From NCBI GenBank assembly GCA_016763155.1, contig JAESUH010000038.1, positions 1-34,418 on the forward strand: a stretch of DNA of 34,418 nucleotides. The letters are read 5' to 3'. Below the pieces are notes generated by a model. The model saw only the letters and a program-made list of their open reading frames with translations, did no database searches and was not told the origin of the DNA. The stretch comes from Rhizobiaceae bacterium (GTDB lineage Bacteria > Pseudomonadota > Alphaproteobacteria > Rhizobiales > Rhizobiaceae). This document shows, one piece after another, positions 1 through 9,342 of this stretch; the first letter of the stretch is position 1, and each line of letters starts with the position of its first letter. A program made the translations under genes and the position numbers.

Positions 1-919
1 ATATCGCCGTTTGCTTTATGTGGGCATGACGCGGGCTGCCGACCGTTTGATCATTTGTGGCTATAAGCGCGCTGGAGAACTGAAATTCTCCCATTGGCAC
101 CCAATGGTTGAACAAGCATTGGAAAGTGAGGCGCTGGCAGTTCTGGATGAAGATGGCAAGTTAACGGCCATTCAGTGGGCAGGAAGCGGCAAGGCTAGAG
201 AATACGAAGCCACCGAGGTAGCGGAAACGCTGGAATTCAAGGTGTTGCCGGATTGGATATCCATCAAACCAGCCTTTGAACCCCCACCGCCACGGCCCCT
301 AACGCCTTCTGGTGCGTTTTTAGCCATTGAGAGTGGCTCATCGAACGATGCATCCGGCATACCGGTTGTTGGTATCAATGTTGATGCCGCTTTGCGGGGC
401 ACGGTTAGTCACCGCTTACTGCAATACCTTCCGGAGTTTGCCGCCGCCGAACAACGCTCAATCGCTGAACAATATATTGGCGGGCTCGATTATGGCTGGC
501 CGCGGGATATGACCACAAAACTGATTGATGATGTGATGGGCGTTTTGCATCATCCCGATTTCCAACCGATTTTTTCTGAAAACTCCCGAGCCGAGGTTTC
601 GATTGCCGGTCACATTAAATTGAAATCCGGGCCCCGTTTGATATCCGGACAAATTGACCGGATGCTGATCACGGATGAAACCGTGTGGATCATTGACTAC
701 AAAACCGGACGTCCAGCAGCCGGTGAAGGCAAGGGCATCGGTGCTTCATACCTCTCACAGCTGGCGCTTTATCAATATATTGTCGCCCAAATTTATCCAA
801 ACCATCAGGTTAAGTGTGCATTGCTGTGGACGGGGGGGCCGCAATTAACGCCCGTGAAAAACGAGGCGTTGGAGAGACAATTTGAAGCCATTATCAATGA
901 ATCAATTGGTGCTTCTTGA
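1..919 (+). CDS. addA: Double-strand break repair helicase-nuclease AddA, C-terminal part (partial)
   Basis: The reading frame is open from the left edge, so only about the last 305 residues of a protein that is usually over 1100 residues are present. The fragment opens with [11 protein letters not shown], the last helicase motif of UvrD/AddA superfamily 1 enzymes. After a variable linker comes a RecB-type PD-(D/E)XK nuclease domain: [12 protein letters not shown] is the helical entry motif, GQIDRM (about 646-663) carries the first acidic residue, and IDYKTGRP (DYKT at 695-706) is the catalytic D-Y-K-T core. AddA works with AddB to process double-strand ends for RecA-dependent repair and replaces RecBCD in alphaproteobacteria. 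AddB would be expected upstream, outside the window. The next gene, trxA, follows at 85 bases. The family call is secure; the start cannot be seen. Confidence 0.95.
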   Translation, partial: YRRLLYVGMTRAADRLIICGYKRAGELKFSHWHPMVEQALESEALAVLDEDGKLTAIQWAGSGKAREYEATEVAETLEFKVLPDWISIKPAFEPPPPRPLTPSGAFLAIESGSSNDASGIPVVGINVDAALRGTVSHRLLQYLPEFAAAEQRSIAEQYIGGLDYGWPRDMTTKLIDDVMGVLHHPDFQPIFSENSRAEVSIAGHIKLKSGPRLISGQIDRMLITDETVWIIDYKTGRPAAGEGKGIGASYLSQLALYQYIVAQIYPNHQVKCALLWTGGPQLTPVKNEALERQFEAIINESIGAS

Positions 920-1004
920 CGAGGCAGCTCCGGCTTCCTACCTTTCATTCAGAAACAGTTTTGAGTCGCTCCCATTCGGGAGCTTGCACCAAAAAGGAAA
1001 AGAT

Positions 1005-1325
1005 ATGGCTACCCTAAAAGTTGATAATTCCAATTTCAAATCCGAAGTTTTGGATTCAGATCTTCCAGTTGTGGTTGATTTTTGGGCTGAATGGTGTGGT
1101 CCCTGTAAGGCTATTGGGCCAGCGCTTGAAGAAATTTCTGACGAGATGGGCGATAAGGTCAAAATCACCAAAGTCAATTCAGATGAAAACCCGGAAATTG
1201 CTGCCCAATACGGAGTTCGTTCTATTCCAACACTCATTCTATTCAAGAATGGCGAACCAGCTGCCCTGCAAGTTGGAGCAAAACCTAAAAATGGTTTGGT
1301 GACCTGGATTAACGGCGCAATCTAA
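1005..1325 (+). CDS. trxA: Thioredoxin 1
   Basis: A 106-residue thioredoxin of normal length. The redox motif WCGPCK carries the active cysteines at residues 31 and 34, followed by the conserved cis-proline region (RSIPTLILF). It reduces disulfides in cytoplasmic proteins using electrons from thioredoxin reductase. The frame is open upstream to 882, overlapping addA, but the ATG at 1005 gives the family N-terminus [11 protein letters not shown] and has a purine-rich AAAAGGAAAAG Shine-Dalgarno just upstream, so I chose it. It lies directly after addA on the same strand and is probably transcribed with it. Its stop is 8 bases from the stop of the convergent folC, and no hairpin terminator separates them. 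The addA-trxA-folC order is typical of Hyphomicrobiales. Confidence 0.97.
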   Translation: MATLKVDNSNFKSEVLDSDLPVVVDFWAEWCGPCKAIGPALEEISDEMGDKVKITKVNSDENPEIAAQYGVRSIPTLILFKNGEPAALQVGAKPKNGLVTWINGAI

Positions 1326-1333
1326 TACGCTCT

Positions 1334-2647
1334 TTAAGTGGGCGGGGTTTGATTTTCCCGCAATACATCGCCAACAAGATATAATGAGCCGGCAAAGATA
1401 ACTCTTTGGCGGCTTTTTTTGTCTGAATTTTTCAATTCTTCAATTGCATCAATCAGCGAATTTGAAGCTTTCGCGACCAATCCTGTTTTCGAAGCAATTT
1501 CAGCTAATTCTGACGCATCAATCCCGGCGTCACTGGATTGTATCGGTACCGTAATAATGTTATTTACCACTCCCTCAAATGCCTGGAAGTAGCCGGTGGG
1601 TTCTTTTGTGTTTAACATGCCGCAAATCATGGTCGTTGGAAGCGGGTTCAGTTTATTTTGCCGGTTAAGCTCTTGAGCTACCACAAAACCGGCAGCAGGG
1701 TTATGCCCCCCATCGACCCAGACTTCCCATTGCGAACCTAATTGATCAACAATTGCGCCGGCTTTCAAGCGTTCCATCCGCCCGGGCCATGATACAGTAT
1801 TCATGGCAGTTTCAAATTGGGCGTTATTGGCGGGAATTCCAATTGCGCGAATAGTGGCAATGGCAAGGGATGCATTGGCAAGTTGATGTTCGCCAATCAG
1901 TCGGGGCATTGGCATATCCAGCAGGCCATCGCCATCCTGATAAATGAAACGCCCGGCCTGACTGTGATAATCAAAATCCTGTCCTGCAACAATTACCGGA
2001 GCCTTACACTCCTGTGCCTTCCGCTCAATAACCTCAAGAGCCTCTTCCTGCTGCTCTCCAATGACTATTTTTGCGCCGGGTTTGATAATTCCGGCTTTTT
2101 CAAACGCAATCTTGTCGAGCGTATCTCCCAGATAGGATTGATGATCCAGTGCAACTGGCGCAATGACACAGGCAGCAGGATGCTCAATGACATTGGTTGC
2201 ATCAAAACGCCCACCAAGACCTACTTCTATCAGGCAATAATCCGCAGGATGTTCAGAAAACAGAACAAACATCGTGGCTGATAAAATCTCAAATACCGTA
2301 ATCGGCTCGCCGCCATTTGCCTGGGCTACGCGATCTATGGCATCGGCCAAAACTGCGTCCGTTGCCAATTGACCACCACCTGATTGGGCAAGGCGAAACC
2401 GTTCGTGCCAATTCACCAAATGAGGGGAAGTATGCACATGCACACCAAGACCGGCAGCCTCTAAAATTGCCCGGCAATAGGCAATCGTGGAGCCTTTGCC
2501 ATTGGTTCCGGCAACATGAATAACCGGCGGAATTTTCTTATGAGGGTCCCCAAGGGCCTGCAGCAGGCGCAGCATGCGACCAAGCGACAGATCAAATCCC
2601 TTTGGATGGATTGCCATCAAGGATTCGATGAGGCGATCAACCTCCAT
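1334..2647 (-). CDS. folC: Bifunctional folylpolyglutamate synthase / dihydrofolate synthase
   Basis: A 437-residue protein of the Mur-ligase superfamily. The ATP-binding loop AGTNGKGST lies at about residues 46-54, and the later KAGIIKPG and VDGGHNPA motifs are typical of FolC. It adds glutamate to dihydropteroate to form dihydrofolate and extends the polyglutamate tail of folates in the cytoplasm. The ATG at 2647 lies 3 bases after the accD stop, so it is the last gene of a trpF-trpB-trpA-accD-folC transcription unit. Coupling accD to folC is common across bacteria, and the link to trp genes is common in Hyphomicrobiales. The 3' end converges on trxA with only 8 bases between stops. Confidence 0.96.
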   Translation of the reverse strand: MEVDRLIESLMAIHPKGFDLSLGRMLRLLQALGDPHKKIPPVIHVAGTNGKGSTIAYCRAILEAAGLGVHVHTSPHLVNWHERFRLAQSGGGQLATDAVLADAIDRVAQANGGEPITVFEILSATMFVLFSEHPADYCLIEVGLGGRFDATNVIEHPAACVIAPVALDHQSYLGDTLDKIAFEKAGIIKPGAKIVIGEQQEEALEVIERKAQECKAPVIVAGQDFDYHSQAGRFIYQDGDGLLDMPMPRLIGEHQLANASLAIATIRAIGIPANNAQFETAMNTVSWPGRMERLKAGAIVDQLGSQWEVWVDGGHNPAAGFVVAQELNRQNKLNPLPTTMICGMLNTKEPTGYFQAFEGVVNNIITVPIQSSDAGIDASELAEIASKTGLVAKASNSLIDAIEELKNSDKKSRQRVIFAGSLYLVGDVLRENQTPPT

Positions 2648-2650
2648 GAC

Positions 2651-3634
2651 CTATTTACTCAATGGTTCAGCAGGTTCAGGCTGGCTCTCGCCATCCGGTA
2701 CATCTACAATTTTCAACACGGTATCATCCTCTTCTTCTTCGGAAGAAGTGTCAGAATCGGCTGGTTCGTTATCGTTTTCTGCAGCAGGCAGACCCTGCAT
2801 CATACGTACGATACGCGAGATTGTAGGTTTCAATTCTGAGCGCTCAACAATCATATCCACCATGCCGTGCTCCATCAGATATTCTGAAGTCTGGAAATCG
2901 TCCGGTAATTTTTCGCGAATGGTTTGTTCAATAACACGCCTGCCAGCAAAACCGATAACGGCCCCTGGTTCAGCAATATGAATATCTCCCAACATGGCAT
3001 ATGAAGCGGATACGCCACCTGTGGTCGGGTTGGTCAGAACAACGATATAGGGCGCACCGGCATCGCGCATCATTTGGCGTGCAACGGTTGTGCGTGGCAT
3101 TTGCATGAGGGAAAAAATACCTTCCTGCATTCGCGCACCACCAGATGCTGCAAATAGTGCCAATGCGCATTTATCCTTTGCAGCCTGTATCATGGCTCTG
3201 ACGATGGTTTCTCCGGCAGCAAGGCCAAGCGAACCACCAATAAAACTCATTTCATGAACAACGGCTATCATCTTGACGCCATTCACCAAGCCGGACGCTG
3301 CCAATACAGAATCGTCCATTTCCGTCTTGCGCTTTGCATCCTTCAACTTGTCCGCATAGCGGGTTTTATCGCGAAATTTTAGCGGATCGGTTGGGACTTT
3401 TGGCGATTCGAACAGTTCATATTTGCCGTCATCGAAAAATTGCTTGAGACGCTCAAGTGCCGTGATGCGCATGTGATAGCCAGAGGCTGGCATCACGCCC
3501 ATATTTTTCTCGAGGTCTTTGTAGAAAACCATTTCACCGGATTCAGGACATTTAATCCAGAGATTTTCCGGCATATCTGTACGGTTCAACAAACTGCCGA
3601 TTTTTGGCCTTACAAAATTGGTAATCCAGTTCAT
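2651..3634 (-). CDS. accD: Acetyl-CoA carboxylase carboxyltransferase subunit beta
   Basis: A 327-residue beta subunit of the carboxyltransferase that, with AccA, moves the carboxyl group from biotin-AccB to acetyl-CoA in the first step of fatty-acid synthesis. The crotonase-like core is well conserved ([39 protein letters not shown]). The N-terminal four-cysteine zinc ribbon is degenerate: Cys29 remains, but the other three positions are Ser32, Met48 and Ser51 (CPES and MPAS in place of CPxC). From memory, this is the usual state in Rhizobiales AccD rather than a local mutation. The C-terminus carries an acidic tail of about 40 residues rich in Glu, Asp and Ser. The gene lies 78 bases after trpA and 3 bases before folC, on the same strand. 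Confidence 0.96.
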   Translation of the reverse strand: MNWITNFVRPKIGSLLNRTDMPENLWIKCPESGEMVFYKDLEKNMGVMPASGYHMRITALERLKQFFDDGKYELFESPKVPTDPLKFRDKTRYADKLKDAKRKTEMDDSVLAASGLVNGVKMIAVVHEMSFIGGSLGLAAGETIVRAMIQAAKDKCALALFAASGGARMQEGIFSLMQMPRTTVARQMMRDAGAPYIVVLTNPTTGGVSASYAMLGDIHIAEPGAVIGFAGRRVIEQTIREKLPDDFQTSEYLMEHGMVDMIVERSELKPTISRIVRMMQGLPAAENDNEPADSDTSSEEEEDDTVLKIVDVPDGESQPEPAEPLSK

Positions 3635-3685
3635 CTTTTTTCACTTACCCTTGTTATCATCGTCAAAAATGTAAAACCTAGTCTT

Positions 3686-3699
3686 GTCCAAATTTGGAC
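3686..3699. other. 14-bp perfect palindrome in the trpA-accD gap
   Basis: GTCCAAATTTGGAC reads identically on both strands. It sits 13 bases past the trpA stop and about 50 bases before the accD start. The AT centre and perfect dyad look more like a protein-binding site than an RNA hairpin, and no T-tract makes it a terminator. No clear promoter is visible beside it. A chance palindrome cannot be excluded. Confidence 0.4.
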
Positions 3700-3712
3700 G
3701 CTGCGACTATTT

Positions 3713-4537
3713 TTACGCTTTTCGTACACCACCAGCTAAATCAGATACCAGATCGCTCACTGCAGATACTGTCTTATCCGTCGCTTTGCCTTCAGCATCC
3801 AGAGAATTTTCTACGGCTGCCACAATTGCCGAGCCAACAACCACACCATCGGCAGCAGCAGCAATGGATGCTGCTTGTTCTGGAGTTCTCACTCCAAAGC
3901 CTACCACGACAGGAAGGTCGGTTTTTTGTTTTATACGCTCAACCGATACTGCAACATTTTGCGCATCAGGAGCTGCTGAACCGGTGATGCCAGTGATTGA
4001 GACGTAATACACAAATCCGGACGTATTGTTTAAGACTGTTGGTAAGCGTTTTTCATCAGTTGTAGGCGTTGCCAAACGAATGAAGTTTATTCCACGTTCC
4101 ATGGCAGGAATGCAAAGCTCGTCATCGGCTTCAGGTGGCAAATCAACAATGATCAGGCCATCCACACCGGCGCTGGCTGCATCATCTAAAAAGCGTTCAT
4201 TTCCATAGATATAGATCGGGTTGTAATACCCCATCAACACAATGGGAGTATCTGCTTCATGTTCGCGAAACTGGCGCACCAATTCAATAGTTTTTGCCAA
4301 CGTCTGACCATTCTTTAGGGCACGTTGTCCGGCTAGCTGAATGGCTGGACCATCAGCCATCGGGTCTGAAAACGGCATGCCGATTTCGATAACATCGGCT
4401 CCGGCAGAAGGCAGGTTTTTTAGAATATTCAAGCTGGTTTCAAAGTCAGGGTCCCCACCCATAACAAATGTTACAAATGCTGGACGGCCTTCTTCTGAGA
4501 GTGCTGCAAAGCGCTTATCAATGCGTGATTGTTTCAT
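3713..4537 (-). CDS. trpA: Tryptophan synthase alpha chain
   Basis: A 274-residue TIM-barrel protein of normal length. It cleaves indole-3-glycerol phosphate to indole and glyceraldehyde 3-phosphate; indole is channelled to TrpB in the alpha2beta2 complex. The catalytic residues are visible: Glu51 in [11 protein letters not shown] and Asp62 in MADGP, matching E. coli Glu49 and Asp60. The phosphate-binding end of the barrel is conserved ([20 protein letters not shown]). The ATG at 4537 gives [10 protein letters not shown], the usual start. It lies 32 bases after trpB and 78 bases before accD, in the trpF-trpB-trpA-accD-folC block. Confidence 0.97.
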   Translation of the reverse strand: MKQSRIDKRFAALSEEGRPAFVTFVMGGDPDFETSLNILKNLPSAGADVIEIGMPFSDPMADGPAIQLAGQRALKNGQTLAKTIELVRQFREHEADTPIVLMGYYNPIYIYGNERFLDDAASAGVDGLIIVDLPPEADDELCIPAMERGINFIRLATPTTDEKRLPTVLNNTSGFVYYVSITGITGSAAPDAQNVAVSVERIKQKTDLPVVVGFGVRTPEQAASIAAAADGVVVGSAIVAAVENSLDAEGKATDKTVSAVSDLVSDLAGGVRKA

Positions 4538-4569
4538 GTAAATATTGTCCCGATTACTCGCGCTATTGT

Positions 4570-5799
4570 TTAGGAATGATCAAGGTCGATGCCAAGGGCC
4601 TTACCAACGGTAAAGACATCCTTGTCGCCGCGGCCACACAAATTCATCACGATGATCTGGTCTTTATCCATGGTCGGTGCCCGCTTCATGACTTCAGCCA
4701 AAGCGTGGCTTGGTTCAAGGGCTGGAATGATGCCTTCCAGCTTGCATAAGAGCTGAAATGCTTCCAAAGCCTCCACATCAGTGGCAGGCACATATTCTAC
4801 CCGGTTGGTTTCTTTAAGCCATGAATGCTCTGGCCCGATGCCTGGGTAATCAAGGCCTGCTGAAATGGAATGGCCTTCCAAAATCTGCCCGTCATCATCT
4901 TGCAACAAATAGGTACGATTACCGTGCAATACGCCGGGGCTACCAGCTGTAAGTGACGCACAATGTTGGTCTCCATCAAGACCCTCGCCACCTGCTTCTA
5001 CACCGACAATTTGAATTTCCTTATCGTCAAGGAAGGGATGAAACAGCCCGATCGCATTAGAGCCACCGCCCACACAGGCTACCAGCATATCGGGCAAACG
5101 CCCTTCGGCTGCCATCATTTGAGTGCGCACTTCTTTGCCAATCACAGACTGGAAATCACGTACCAATTCCGGATAAGGGTGGGGACCAGCAGCTGTTCCG
5201 ATCAAATAATAGGTATCATGCACATTGGTCACCCAATCGCGCAGGGCTTCGTTCATGGCATCTTTCAGTGTACCAGCACCGGCCGTCACCGGCTCGATTT
5301 CGGCACCTAGCAAGCGCATGCGGAAAACATTTGGAGATTGGCGCTCAACATCGGTTGCGCCCATATAGACCTTGCAAGGGAAATCAAACCGGGCCGAAAC
5401 AGTCGCAGCGGCAACTCCGTGTTGGCCAGCACCGGTTTCAGCAATGATCCGGGTTTTTCCCATACGCTTGGCAAGCAATATCTGACCAAGGCAATTGTTG
5501 ATTTTATGGGAACCAGTATGGTTCAGCTCATCACGTTTGAAATAAATTTTTGCGCCACCCAGATGCTGAGTCATGCGCTCTGCAAAATAAAGCGGCGAAG
5601 GGCGACCCGTATAATGAGTGTTCAGATATTCCAGTTCCGCCTTAAATTCTGGATCTTGCTTGGCTTTTTTATAGGCCTCTTCCAGTTCCAGGATCAAAGG
5701 CATCAGGGTTTCAGCCACATAGCGTCCGCCAAAAATACCGAAATGACCGGCTTCATCGGGGCCAGTTTTGAACGAATTTGGTTCAGGAGTCTGGGTCAC
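4570..5799 (-). CDS. trpB: Tryptophan synthase beta chain
   Basis: A 409-residue PLP enzyme that condenses indole with serine to give tryptophan. Lys99 in HTGSHKINN is the Schiff-base lysine (E. coli Lys87). [12 protein letters not shown] is the cofactor-phosphate loop, and [10 protein letters not shown] and GRGDKD are other family signatures. The start is GTG at 5799: the last base of the trpF stop codon TAG is the first base of this GTG, a one-base overlap that points to translational coupling. The resulting N-terminus ([16 protein letters not shown]) matches the family, and no ATG lies nearby. It is followed by trpA after 32 bases. Confidence 0.97.
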   Translation of the reverse strand: MTQTPEPNSFKTGPDEAGHFGIFGGRYVAETLMPLILELEEAYKKAKQDPEFKAELEYLNTHYTGRPSPLYFAERMTQHLGGAKIYFKRDELNHTGSHKINNCLGQILLAKRMGKTRIIAETGAGQHGVAAATVSARFDFPCKVYMGATDVERQSPNVFRMRLLGAEIEPVTAGAGTLKDAMNEALRDWVTNVHDTYYLIGTAAGPHPYPELVRDFQSVIGKEVRTQMMAAEGRLPDMLVACVGGGSNAIGLFHPFLDDKEIQIVGVEAGGEGLDGDQHCASLTAGSPGVLHGNRTYLLQDDDGQILEGHSISAGLDYPGIGPEHSWLKETNRVEYVPATDVEALEAFQLLCKLEGIIPALEPSHALAEVMKRAPTMDKDQIIVMNLCGRGDKDVFTVGKALGIDLDHS

Positions 5800-6458
5800 T
5801 AGGCTTTTCCTTCGTCAGGCAGTTTTGATATAATTTTCAACAAAGTTTCTATCTTTGCAATATCTTTTATTCCGGGCGCGCTTTCAACACCAGATGAAAC
5901 ATCAATTGCGTGCGCGCCAGATAACTCTATGGCTTGTGCAACATTATCCGCATCCAGACCACCGGACAGCATGTAGGGTGTATTGGAGGCAAAATCACGC
6001 AGTAAATTCCAGTCAAAAGAAACGCCATTTCCACCAGGCAAATCCGCGCCTTTTGGTGGTTTTGCATCAAACAGGAATTGATCGGCAATTCCTTCATAAA
6101 TGCTGGTTTTTTCAAGATCTTCAGGCGTGCTGATAGCAAAGGCTTTCATTACAGGAAGGCCGTAGCGTTGCTTGATCTCTTGCACACGTTGTGGTGTTTC
6201 GGAACCGTGAAGCTGGAGCAATGCCGGTTGGAGATTATTTACAATCTCATCGAAAAAGTCATCATCTGCATCAACCGTGACAGCTGTGCGAATTGCCTGA
6301 TTTCCGAGTGAAGCTGAAAGCTCTCCAGCTCTTTTGGGGGATATGTTGCGCGGGCTTTTGGCAAAGAAAATAAAACCAATATGAGACGCGCCTCCGCTAA
6401 GCGCTGTTGCAACAGCGGCAGGGGTGGTCAGGCCACAGATTTTGGTCTGGATTGCCAT
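5799..6458 (-). CDS. trpF: Phosphoribosylanthranilate isomerase
   Basis: A 219-residue single-domain TIM barrel that converts phosphoribosylanthranilate to carboxyphenylribulose phosphate. The N-terminus [12 protein letters not shown] carries the catalytic cysteine at residue 8. FLFDAKPP holds the general-acid aspartate, and [11 protein letters not shown] plus [12 protein letters not shown] form the phosphate site. The length is normal for a stand-alone TrpF. It is the first gene of the trp-accD-folC block. No tryptophan-rich leader peptide or attenuator hairpin is visible in the 98 bases upstream, which separate it from a metalloprotease gene on the same strand. trpE, trpD, trpC and trpG are not in this window, so the pathway is split. 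Confidence 0.96.
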   Translation of the reverse strand: MAIQTKICGLTTPAAVATALSGGASHIGFIFFAKSPRNISPKRAGELSASLGNQAIRTAVTVDADDDFFDEIVNNLQPALLQLHGSETPQRVQEIKQRYGLPVMKAFAISTPEDLEKTSIYEGIADQFLFDAKPPKGADLPGGNGVSFDWNLLRDFASNTPYMLSGGLDADNVAQAIELSGAHAIDVSSGVESAPGIKDIAKIETLLKIISKLPDEGKA

Positions 6459-6556
6459 TAAAACACATCAGGTTTCGGGTTTAATTCTCAGGTCGAAGAA
6501 ATTGCACGAATCTAGCGCTGAGTCCATCCAGCTTTAGGTCTCAAAAGCCGTTTAAG

Positions 6557-7324
6557 TTAATTGATGGAGACAGCATGGAGGCGATTGCCGTTGGTTTTTA
6601 GCCATGCCTTGTGGCTGGCCATATCCGGGCAGATTTCGCGCACCAGATTCCAGAAGTTTTCCGAGTGATTCATTTCACGCAAATGAGCCACCTCATGGGC
6701 TGCCAGATAGTGCAAAACTTCAGGCGGGGCCATAATGATACGCCAGGAAAATGACAGGGTGCGGGTAGAAGAACACGAACCCCAACGACTGGTGGTATCC
6801 GTGATACGGACGATTTTGGGCCGCACACTCAATGCTTCTGCATATTCTGTGACCGCCAAGTTCAACTCACGTCTTGCTTCTTTTTTCAAAAAGGCAAGCA
6901 CTTTGCGCGAGACCATTGCCGGATCGCCAGGAACAAGCAGGCTTGGTTCTTCAAGAACCGGCTTTGCTTCTACCACACCGCGCAAACGGTCTAGATAAAT
7001 AATTTTGTGATCGACGCCCTTGAAGGGAATTATCGCACCCTCTTCGATTTTTGTGGTTTCGGGCAATCTTGCCAAACGGCTGGCAGCCCAGTTTCTGTTT
7101 CGATCCAGAAATTCGGCCAGCTCATCTTCTCTCACATGGGGGGGGATGGTTACTTTTAGGCCGCCACCGCCTGGAACAATGCGCAATGTGAGGCGGCGCG
7201 CCCTTGCATTTTCGACCACTTCCACCGGCACCCACTCGCCATCCACTTCAATCTCGCGAGAACGATTGTTTCGTGCAATTGCCTTCTTGGCAAAAAGGGC
7301 TGATTTTAAACTGGCAATGACCAT
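6557..7324 (-). CDS. YgjP-like (DUF45) zinc metallopeptidase
   Basis: A 255-residue protein of the YgjP/SprT-like DUF45 family. The zinc motif HEVAH is at residues 210-214, with the third ligand probably His220 in MNHSENFW. The upstream segment with RWGSCSSTRTLSFSW and the following LHYLAAHEVAHL is the hallmark of this family. No signal peptide is seen, so it is probably cytoplasmic. The substrates of these proteins are not well established. It precedes trpF by 98 bases on the same strand and follows a terminator hairpin belonging to the DUF2852 gene, so it probably starts its own transcript. Confidence 0.88.
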   Translation of the reverse strand: MVIASLKSALFAKKAIARNNRSREIEVDGEWVPVEVVENARARRLTLRIVPGGGGLKVTIPPHVREDELAEFLDRNRNWAASRLARLPETTKIEEGAIIPFKGVDHKIIYLDRLRGVVEAKPVLEEPSLLVPGDPAMVSRKVLAFLKKEARRELNLAVTEYAEALSVRPKIVRITDTTSRWGSCSSTRTLSFSWRIIMAPPEVLHYLAAHEVAHLREMNHSENFWNLVREICPDMASHKAWLKTNGNRLHAVSIN

Positions 7325-7364
7325 TGGATTAGATTAGCTGATTCGAGGTTGAATTCCAAAATGA

Positions 7365-7388
7365 AAACGGAGCCGTGAAGCTCCGTTT
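7365..7388 (-). terminator. Intrinsic terminator after the DUF2852 gene
   Basis: A perfect 9-bp stem, AAACGGAGC paired with GCTCCGTTT, closes a 6-base loop. Read on the minus strand it is followed by TTCATTTTGG, a broken T-tract. It lies about 65 bases past the DUF2852 stop and 40 bases before the metallopeptidase start. Confidence 0.6.
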
Positions 7389-7454
7389 GTCATTACTGTC
7401 GCCTTTATAAACCGTACTCAAGGCCATCATCTTACACGGCGGCAGTAGAACCTG

Positions 7455-7922
7455 TTATTTATCACCATTGCTGTCAGGAACGCTTTTGCGTTTGGTTGCT
7501 GGTGGCTTGGAATCGCGTGATTTCATGAAATCATCAAATTCATTTTGATCTTTTGCACGACGCAATTCGCGAAGATGCTCGTCAAATTCATTGCGCATCT
7601 CATCAAGTTTTGCGCGTTCTTCTTCCAATCGTGAAATTTCTTCTTCACGCCAATCGTCAAATGCGACGTTTCCAGTGCGTACAGAATATGAAGAACGGCC
7701 ACGACAACGACCCCAGTTACGGTTTAATTTCCCGGCAAACCGGTCAGTTGCGTGGTTGATGTCGGTTTTCATAACGTCGAGGCGTTCGCCCCAAAGTATA
7801 TAGGCTAACATTCCCAAACCAAGCGGCCAGAAAATCATGAAACCGATGACCATCATCGCGATGGTGACGGGCGTCCAAGCAGGACGTACGAGTGCAGAAG
7901 TATTGAAAGCTGAGTTATTCAT
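7455..7922 (-). CDS. DUF2852 family membrane protein
   Basis: A 155-residue protein that I recognise as DUF2852, found mainly in alphaproteobacteria and of unknown function. Residues about 17-45 form one or two hydrophobic segments (VTIAMMVIGFMIFWPLGLGM), typical of a membrane anchor. After a basic arginine- and glycine-rich stretch comes a long charged helix (about residues 90-140; EEEISRLEEERAKLDEM is part of it) that should form a coiled coil. The C-terminus is short and lysine-rich. It is a single gene, with its own terminator downstream and a gap of 126 bases to phaZ upstream. That upstream gap holds an imperfect hairpin (7941-7973) but no convincing promoter. Confidence 0.8.
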   Translation of the reverse strand: MNNSAFNTSALVRPAWTPVTIAMMVIGFMIFWPLGLGMLAYILWGERLDVMKTDINHATDRFAGKLNRNWGRCRGRSSYSVRTGNVAFDDWREEEISRLEEERAKLDEMRNEFDEHLRELRRAKDQNEFDDFMKSRDSKPPATKRKSVPDSNGDK

Positions 7923-8048
7923 ATGAGCGTTACCCCTTCTAATGTTTCGAGGACCAGTCCATGGTCAAACATTATCTGGGGTCGCAATTGTGGCAAATCA
8001 AGGCTTAAACTAACAGATTTCTCTGCGAAACGGTGAAAACCTGGAAAT

Positions 8049-9287
8049 TTAATCCTCTTTATGAGCGTTTTTCAGCATGAAATCGACGATTCTTGGCGCA
8101 ATTTCCGAGCGGAATCTTGAGCCGTTAAATACTCCGTAATGCCCAACTTCAGGCTGCATGTAATGTACTCTTTTGCTTTTTGGCAAATTACTGCAAATGG
8201 TGTGAGCAGCTTCAGTCTGGCCCAAACCGGAGATATCATCATTTTCGCCTTCAACGGTCATGAGGGCAATATTCTTGATTTTAGAACAGTCAATCAGCTC
8301 GCCACGATGGCTGAATGTGCCCTTTGGCAGGGCGTGGTCGATAAACACCACCTGAACTGTCTGCAGATAATATTCAGCATCCAAATCCATGACGGCTGAA
8401 TATTCATCGTAGAATTCGCGGTGCTTTTCCGCTGAATCTCCATCGCCTTCGATCAAATGACCAAAAAACTCTTTATGGGCAAGCACATGCCGGTCGAGGT
8501 TCATGCTCATAAAGCCTGATAACTGCAAAAATCCGGGATAGACCTGACGCATAAAACCCGGATGGGGAAATGGCACGGTCATAACTACATTATCTTTAAA
8601 CCAGTCAATACCTTTATCCTCAGCAAGCTTATTAACAACTGTAGGATTTTTACGGGTATCCACCGGACCGCCCATCAAGGTCATGGATGCCGGGAGAATT
8701 TTATCCTTGCGCGCTTCCATGATGGCAGCAGCAGCAAGCACCGGAACGGAAGGCTGACAGACAGCCATAATATGGGTGTTTGAGCCAATATGATGAATAA
8801 TATCAATAATATAATCAATATAGTCATCCAGATCGAAATTGCCCTTATCACTGGGCACCATACGGGCATCTTTCCAGTCAGTAATATAGACATTGCCGTG
8901 CTGCATCATCTTTTCAACCGTGCCACGCAGCAAAGTTGCGTAATGGCCTGACATAGGTGCCACGATGAGAATATTTGGACCCTCAGCCTGATCCGAGCCA
9001 AGCTGCCGTTCAAAATGAAGCAGGTCGCAATATGACCGCTCCCAGACAATTTGTTCGATGACTTCCACTTCAACGCCATCAACAAGCGTGCTGGTAATGC
9101 CGAACTCTGGTTTGCCATAACGTCTGGTAGTGCGTTCAAACACTTCGCACATGGCTGCCATCTGTTTGCCGGCAGCTGTATGGGAAACAGGATTTAACGG
9201 ATTTAAATAAAAGTGTTTTGTCACTTCTGCCGCTACGCGCATTGGAGACATGGCTGCATGGGACATTTCAAACATATGATAAAACAT
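8049..9287 (-). CDS. phaZ: Intracellular poly(3-hydroxybutyrate) depolymerase
   Basis: A 412-residue alpha/beta-hydrolase of the intracellular PhaZ type that degrades native PHB granules when carbon is short. As in the Ralstonia enzyme, the nucleophile is a cysteine rather than serine: AVCQPSVPVLA places Cys177 in the nucleophile elbow. The acid is in VEGENDDISG and the histidine in EVGHYGVF near the C-terminus. The N-terminus MFYHMFEMSHAAMSPMR is typical of the family. It implies the organism stores PHB. It lies 54 bases downstream of pyrF on the same strand; synthesis genes (phaC, phaB) are not in this window. Confidence 0.93.
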   Translation of the reverse strand: MFYHMFEMSHAAMSPMRVAAEVTKHFYLNPLNPVSHTAAGKQMAAMCEVFERTTRRYGKPEFGITSTLVDGVEVEVIEQIVWERSYCDLLHFERQLGSDQAEGPNILIVAPMSGHYATLLRGTVEKMMQHGNVYITDWKDARMVPSDKGNFDLDDYIDYIIDIIHHIGSNTHIMAVCQPSVPVLAAAAIMEARKDKILPASMTLMGGPVDTRKNPTVVNKLAEDKGIDWFKDNVVMTVPFPHPGFMRQVYPGFLQLSGFMSMNLDRHVLAHKEFFGHLIEGDGDSAEKHREFYDEYSAVMDLDAEYYLQTVQVVFIDHALPKGTFSHRGELIDCSKIKNIALMTVEGENDDISGLGQTEAAHTICSNLPKSKRVHYMQPEVGHYGVFNGSRFRSEIAPRIVDFMLKNAHKED

Positions 9288-9303
9288 AAAAATTCCGCTA
9301 AAT

Positions 9304-9342
9304 ATTTCGTTTTGCTGCGATGCAATATAACCGAAACGAAAT
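9304..9342 (-). other. Inverted repeat between pyrF and phaZ
   Basis: ATTTCGTTT and AAACGAAAT form a perfect 9-bp inverted repeat around a 21-base spacer. One arm begins inside the pyrF stop codon, and the other lies just before phaZ. It is AT-rich without a T-tract, so a weak terminator or a regulatory stem are both possible. Confidence 0.35.

Noticed and set aside
882-1004. Extended thioredoxin starting at 882
   Set aside because: The extra 41 residues overlap addA and have no thioredoxin character; the ATG at 1005 has a ribosome site and the family N-terminus.
1326-1361. GCGGG/CCCGC dyad near the trxA-folC junction as a terminator
   Set aside because: It lies inside the folC coding region, has only five pairs and is not followed by a T-tract.
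6459-6556. Search for a trp leader peptide and attenuator before trpF
   Set aside because: No tryptophan-rich short frame and no terminator/antiterminator pair are visible in these 98 bases.
7941-7973. Imperfect hairpin upstream of the DUF2852 gene (AATGTTT...AAACATT with GACCA/TGGTC inside)
   Set aside because: The arms are interrupted by a four-base asymmetric bulge, no T-tract follows and there is no partner motif; it is too weak to call.
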